Source: Anaerolineae bacterium (lineage in GTDB: Bacteria; Chloroflexota; Anaerolineae; B4-G1; SLSP01). From it: 7,197 bases of DNA. The notes beneath the pieces are model-generated. The model had not been told where the DNA came from. It ran no database searches and saw only the letters and a list, made by a program, of their open reading frames with translations. Positions within the stretch are counted from its first letter, which is position 1; each line of letters opens with the position of its first letter. Of this stretch, positions 4,583 through 7,197 are shown in pieces. The stretch is from contig JAFGKB010000010.1 of assembly GCA_016928755.1 (NCBI GenBank), positions 1-7,197 of the forward strand. The letters are read 5' to 3'. The position numbers and the translations under genes were made by a program.

Positions 4583-7197
4583 GTGTCCAACACATATGCT
4601 GAACATCCTGACTTAACTTGCCCTGCTTGTGATGAAAACTTCACCGTCGAGGTCTACCTAGTGGTAGACATAAATGAACGCCCCGATCTGTTACCTACTT
4701 TGAAAGAAGGAACATTACACACGTTTTTCTGTCCGGCATGTCAACATACCGCTGAACTAGATGTTCCCCTCCTAATAGTCCGTCCAGGGGGAACTCCCCC
4801 GCTGCTCTTTTCCCCGGCGCAGCGTACCTCTCAGGAACAAGATCATGAACATGCGGTTGGATTGGTGGGTCATTTACAAGTAAGCCTTGGAGATGCTTGG
4901 GATGACGGATGGTTGGCTGAAGGTCTGACAGGAATACCACGACAATTATTATCTGTCATTTTAGATGGTGATGATCCCGCAACAGTAATGGAACAGCTAG
5001 CAAGCCAAGCTGCCCAAGAAATAGAACGATTGCGTCAAGAAGATCCGGAGGCTTATGCAGAATTAGAGAAAGCTGCATGGGAAATGAGAGAGGAGACCAC
5101 CAAAGTATCCCCAATAAACGAAGAATTTCCGGATAAAGACCGAGCTTTGGCAGATAAACTAATCACCTGGATTCAGCAAGAAACATTAGAAGAAGCCGAA
5201 AACTACTTATGTAAGTACGCGGACGAATTACTAACAGATGGAACATTTACCATAATGAATAGGTTGGTGCAGGTCAATCCACAAAATTCCAATGTAAGTG
5301 AGCATCAAAAACGACTATCAATAGCACGAGAGATAGGTATTGCAGAAATGTATGCCGGTATTCGTCGCCGGCGACTACAGGAAAATATAGAAAAAGCATT
5401 GCAACAAGCTGGCCCCATCGGACTACAGATTATGCACTTTATCCAATCCGACGAAGACACAGCCGTTGCCTTGTTGCAGACCGAAGCTACCATCCTGTTA
5501 ACGCTGGACACCGGACATTTATTTGAACAGATATTACAAGCAATACGTGAAGTTGGTGATAAGAGCCTGGTTGTACATTGGGAAAAACGCTATCAACAGT
5601 GGCAACTAGCCTACCATACCCGTGTGGGTAGCCCATTGCGCGCCGCGCCGGAGGAGACAATGCCATCGACGTGGCAATCACAGCCAGAGAGTTGGAAAGA
5701 ACAAATTGATCATCAACCAGCTCAGACCGAACGCGGAAGTAAATACACAGTAATCCGTGCTATTAATAGTGCTATTGGCGATAACGCACTGGTTATTAAT
5801 AATGTAGGGCATCTCCCATTATGTTGGAAAACACCATCTGAAGGACGACCTCGGCTAGCCCGTACCGCTGTGGGACGAGAAGCAGAACTAGAGGAATTGC
5901 ATCAACGACTACTTGCAGAACAGAATACAGCTTTAATCAGCCAAGGGACATCAGCCGCCTTGCGCGGCCAACCGGCAATTGGTAAAACAACCCTGGCGGC
6001 AATGTATGTAGAACGTTACGGTGTAGAATATCCAGGTGGTACTTTGTGGTTAGAAATAGGTCCTGATCGGCGTAGTGCGGATGATGTCATAGCTATCTTG
6101 CAACATATAGCTACCTATGCGTACAATGCTGATCCACAGGCTAATGCACTACTGGAAAACACAGTTTTTGCATCTGATGTAGTCCGAACATTACTGCAAG
6201 GACATGGTGCTTTGTTGGTTGTTATTGATGATGTATGGGATACTGCTGCGTTATGTGAAATCCAAAACGCACTCCCCAATGATGCATTTGTGTTATTAAC
6301 AACCCGCGATTATGAGGTAGCTTTTGCACTCGAGGAAAGTATTGCCGCTATACAAACACTGGACGTACTCTCTGCACCAGATGCACGTTCACTGTTGCAA
6401 ACCAGGGCGACAGGCTTATCCAATGAATTAGCCGATAAAATCGCGAATGGACTGGGACGGCATGCTCTGGCTTTGACGTTAGCTGCTGGTACGTTAGTCT
6501 CTCACAAGAAACATCGCTATACGCAAACAGCCACAGAACTATTGCATCGTGTATCTACAGGACAAGGCTTTGGTGAACTCCCTTTAAAATCCTCTGAACG
6601 CTTGAGCGAAGTAGAAATTGCATTTAAGTACAGTTATGATGAATTAGGACAAGGCATACATGGGGAAGAACAACAAGCATGGTTTCGCGCCTTAGGAACT
6701 TTTGCGCAAGAAGCCGATTTTGATACAGTCGCTGCGGCAGCAGTTTGGGATGTAGAAGCTAAACAAGCAGAGAAATTTCTTCTGCTAATGGATGAATTAG
6801 GGTTAATCCAAGAAACTGAAGCAGGAGGCCGTTGGCAACAACATGCATTACTACGAGCCTATGCCCTTAGTTTACAAACAACAGCAGAGCGTATCCAATT
6901 TTCGGAGCGACATACAGATTATTACCTTAAATTCACACAAACTTGCTACGAACAAAAACCTCGTGCATACCACCTAGTGGAATTAGAATTTGCACAGCTA
7001 CAGCATGCATTTATGTGGTGCAAAACATATAGTCCCCGTCGCACCACACGAATGGCTTTGTTATTAGATGATTTTATGCGCAACCGTGGGCGTGTTATGG
7101 TACTTAACCAATGGTTACAGACGGCTTTACAAGGTGCAGAACTCTATGATGACCGGCTGGGGAAAGCCAACACCCTTCAGAGCCTGGGGGATTTGGC
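4583..7197 (+). CDS. CpXC - NB-ARC (STAND) - TPR protein, C-terminus beyond window
   Basis: An open frame runs from a GTG with a strong ribosome binding site to the right edge (871 codons). Residues 11-66 form a CpXC domain with two zinc-knuckle pairs, CPAC (13-16) and CPAC (50-53). Residues about 98-170 carry a conserved WLAEGLTGIPRQLL segment and a coiled helix. Two diverged helical repeats follow (about 190-255 and 280-345; WIQQETLEEAENYL and FIQSDEDTAVALL). The NB-ARC begins with VGRE (430-433), then P-loop GQPAIGKT (462-469), Walker B LLVVIDDVWD (544-553), TTR (573-575), a GLPL-like LGRHALAL (624-631), and a winged helix ending in QHALLRAYA (H754 at the MHD histidine position). A TPR-like region starts near 835 (GKANTLQSLGDL). 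The proline of GLPL is alanine (628). It is presumably a cytoplasmic ATP-gated sensor with TPR ligand recognition; no catalytic effector domain is visible, so CpXC and the helical region are candidate signalling modules. Confidence 0.9.
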   Translation, partial: MSNTYAEHPDLTCPACDENFTVEVYLVVDINERPDLLPTLKEGTLHTFFCPACQHTAELDVPLLIVRPGGTPPLLFSPAQRTSQEQDHEHAVGLVGHLQVSLGDAWDDGWLAEGLTGIPRQLLSVILDGDDPATVMEQLASQAAQEIERLRQEDPEAYAELEKAAWEMREETTKVSPINEEFPDKDRALADKLITWIQQETLEEAENYLCKYADELLTDGTFTIMNRLVQVNPQNSNVSEHQKRLSIAREIGIAEMYAGIRRRRLQENIEKALQQAGPIGLQIMHFIQSDEDTAVALLQTEATILLTLDTGHLFEQILQAIREVGDKSLVVHWEKRYQQWQLAYHTRVGSPLRAAPEETMPSTWQSQPESWKEQIDHQPAQTERGSKYTVIRAINSAIGDNALVINNVGHLPLCWKTPSEGRPRLARTAVGREAELEELHQRLLAEQNTALISQGTSAALRGQPAIGKTTLAAMYVERYGVEYPGGTLWLEIGPDRRSADDVIAILQHIATYAYNADPQANALLENTVFASDVVRTLLQGHGALLVVIDDVWDTAALCEIQNALPNDAFVLLTTRDYEVAFALEESIAAIQTLDVLSAPDARSLLQTRATGLSNELADKIANGLGRHALALTLAAGTLVSHKKHRYTQTATELLHRVSTGQGFGELPLKSSERLSEVEIAFKYSYDELGQGIHGEEQQAWFRALGTFAQEADFDTVAAAAVWDVEAKQAEKFLLLMDELGLIQETEAGGRWQQHALLRAYALSLQTTAERIQFSERHTDYYLKFTQTCYEQKPRAYHLVELEFAQLQHAFMWCKTYSPRRTTRMALLLDDFMRNRGRVMVLNQWLQTALQGAELYDDRLGKANTLQSLGDL

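Noticed and set aside
4695..5681. Minus-strand frames opposite the CpXC-STAND gene
   Set aside because: The plus-strand frame is continuous with clear domains; these are shadows.

Overview
The window looks like an accessory, conflict-related region of a bacterial chromosome. The architecture (STAND NTPases with an effector-associated N-terminal domain or a CpXC zinc-ribbon domain, UPF0175 and DUF5678-type antitoxins) is typical of multicellular or filamentous bacteria such as Chloroflexota and cyanobacteria. I favour Chloroflexota from remembered protein similarity; nothing in the window proves it. No rRNA, tRNA, CRISPR array or intact transposase was seen.

Layout. (1) Positions 1-2653, minus strand: two NTPase genes overlapping by four bases (ATGA). 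The first-transcribed gene (593-2653) encodes an EAD-like domain followed by a STAND/AAA-type ATPase. The second (1-596, cut by the window edge) starts directly with an ATPase domain. (2) Positions 2654-3096: non-coding DNA rich in hairpins: a run of GC-rich stems (2741-2810), a promoter-like box, a structured leader ('element A'), and a pair of 17-bp palindromes that together form an 18-bp perfect inverted repeat. (3) Positions 3097-4179: three small antitoxin-like genes (a 68-aa family member, UPF0175, and an RHH/DUF5678 protein on the minus strand) with no complete toxin. Between them lie an apparent six-codon toxin stub and what looks like the first 25 or so codons of a type I restriction hsdR gene. 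(4) Positions 4190-4582: a second, diverged copy of element A ('element B') followed by a decayed copy of the 68-aa gene, then the promoter and leader of the next gene. (5) Positions 4583-7197, plus strand, running off the window: a large CpXC - helical repeats - NB-ARC - winged helix - TPR protein with a GTG start.

The two STAND loci flank a small antitoxin region that bears marks of duplication and deletion. The most unusual signal is the duplicated structured leader. Copies A and B share a -10-like box and a set of mutually exclusive hairpins, and each is followed downstream by an intact or broken copy of the same small gene. The copies differ by one added hairpin, and the central hairpin loop is the reverse complement of its partner. 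The STAND proteins are best read as candidate antiphage or self/non-self surveillance NTPases. That role is inferred from family, not shown by the sequence.
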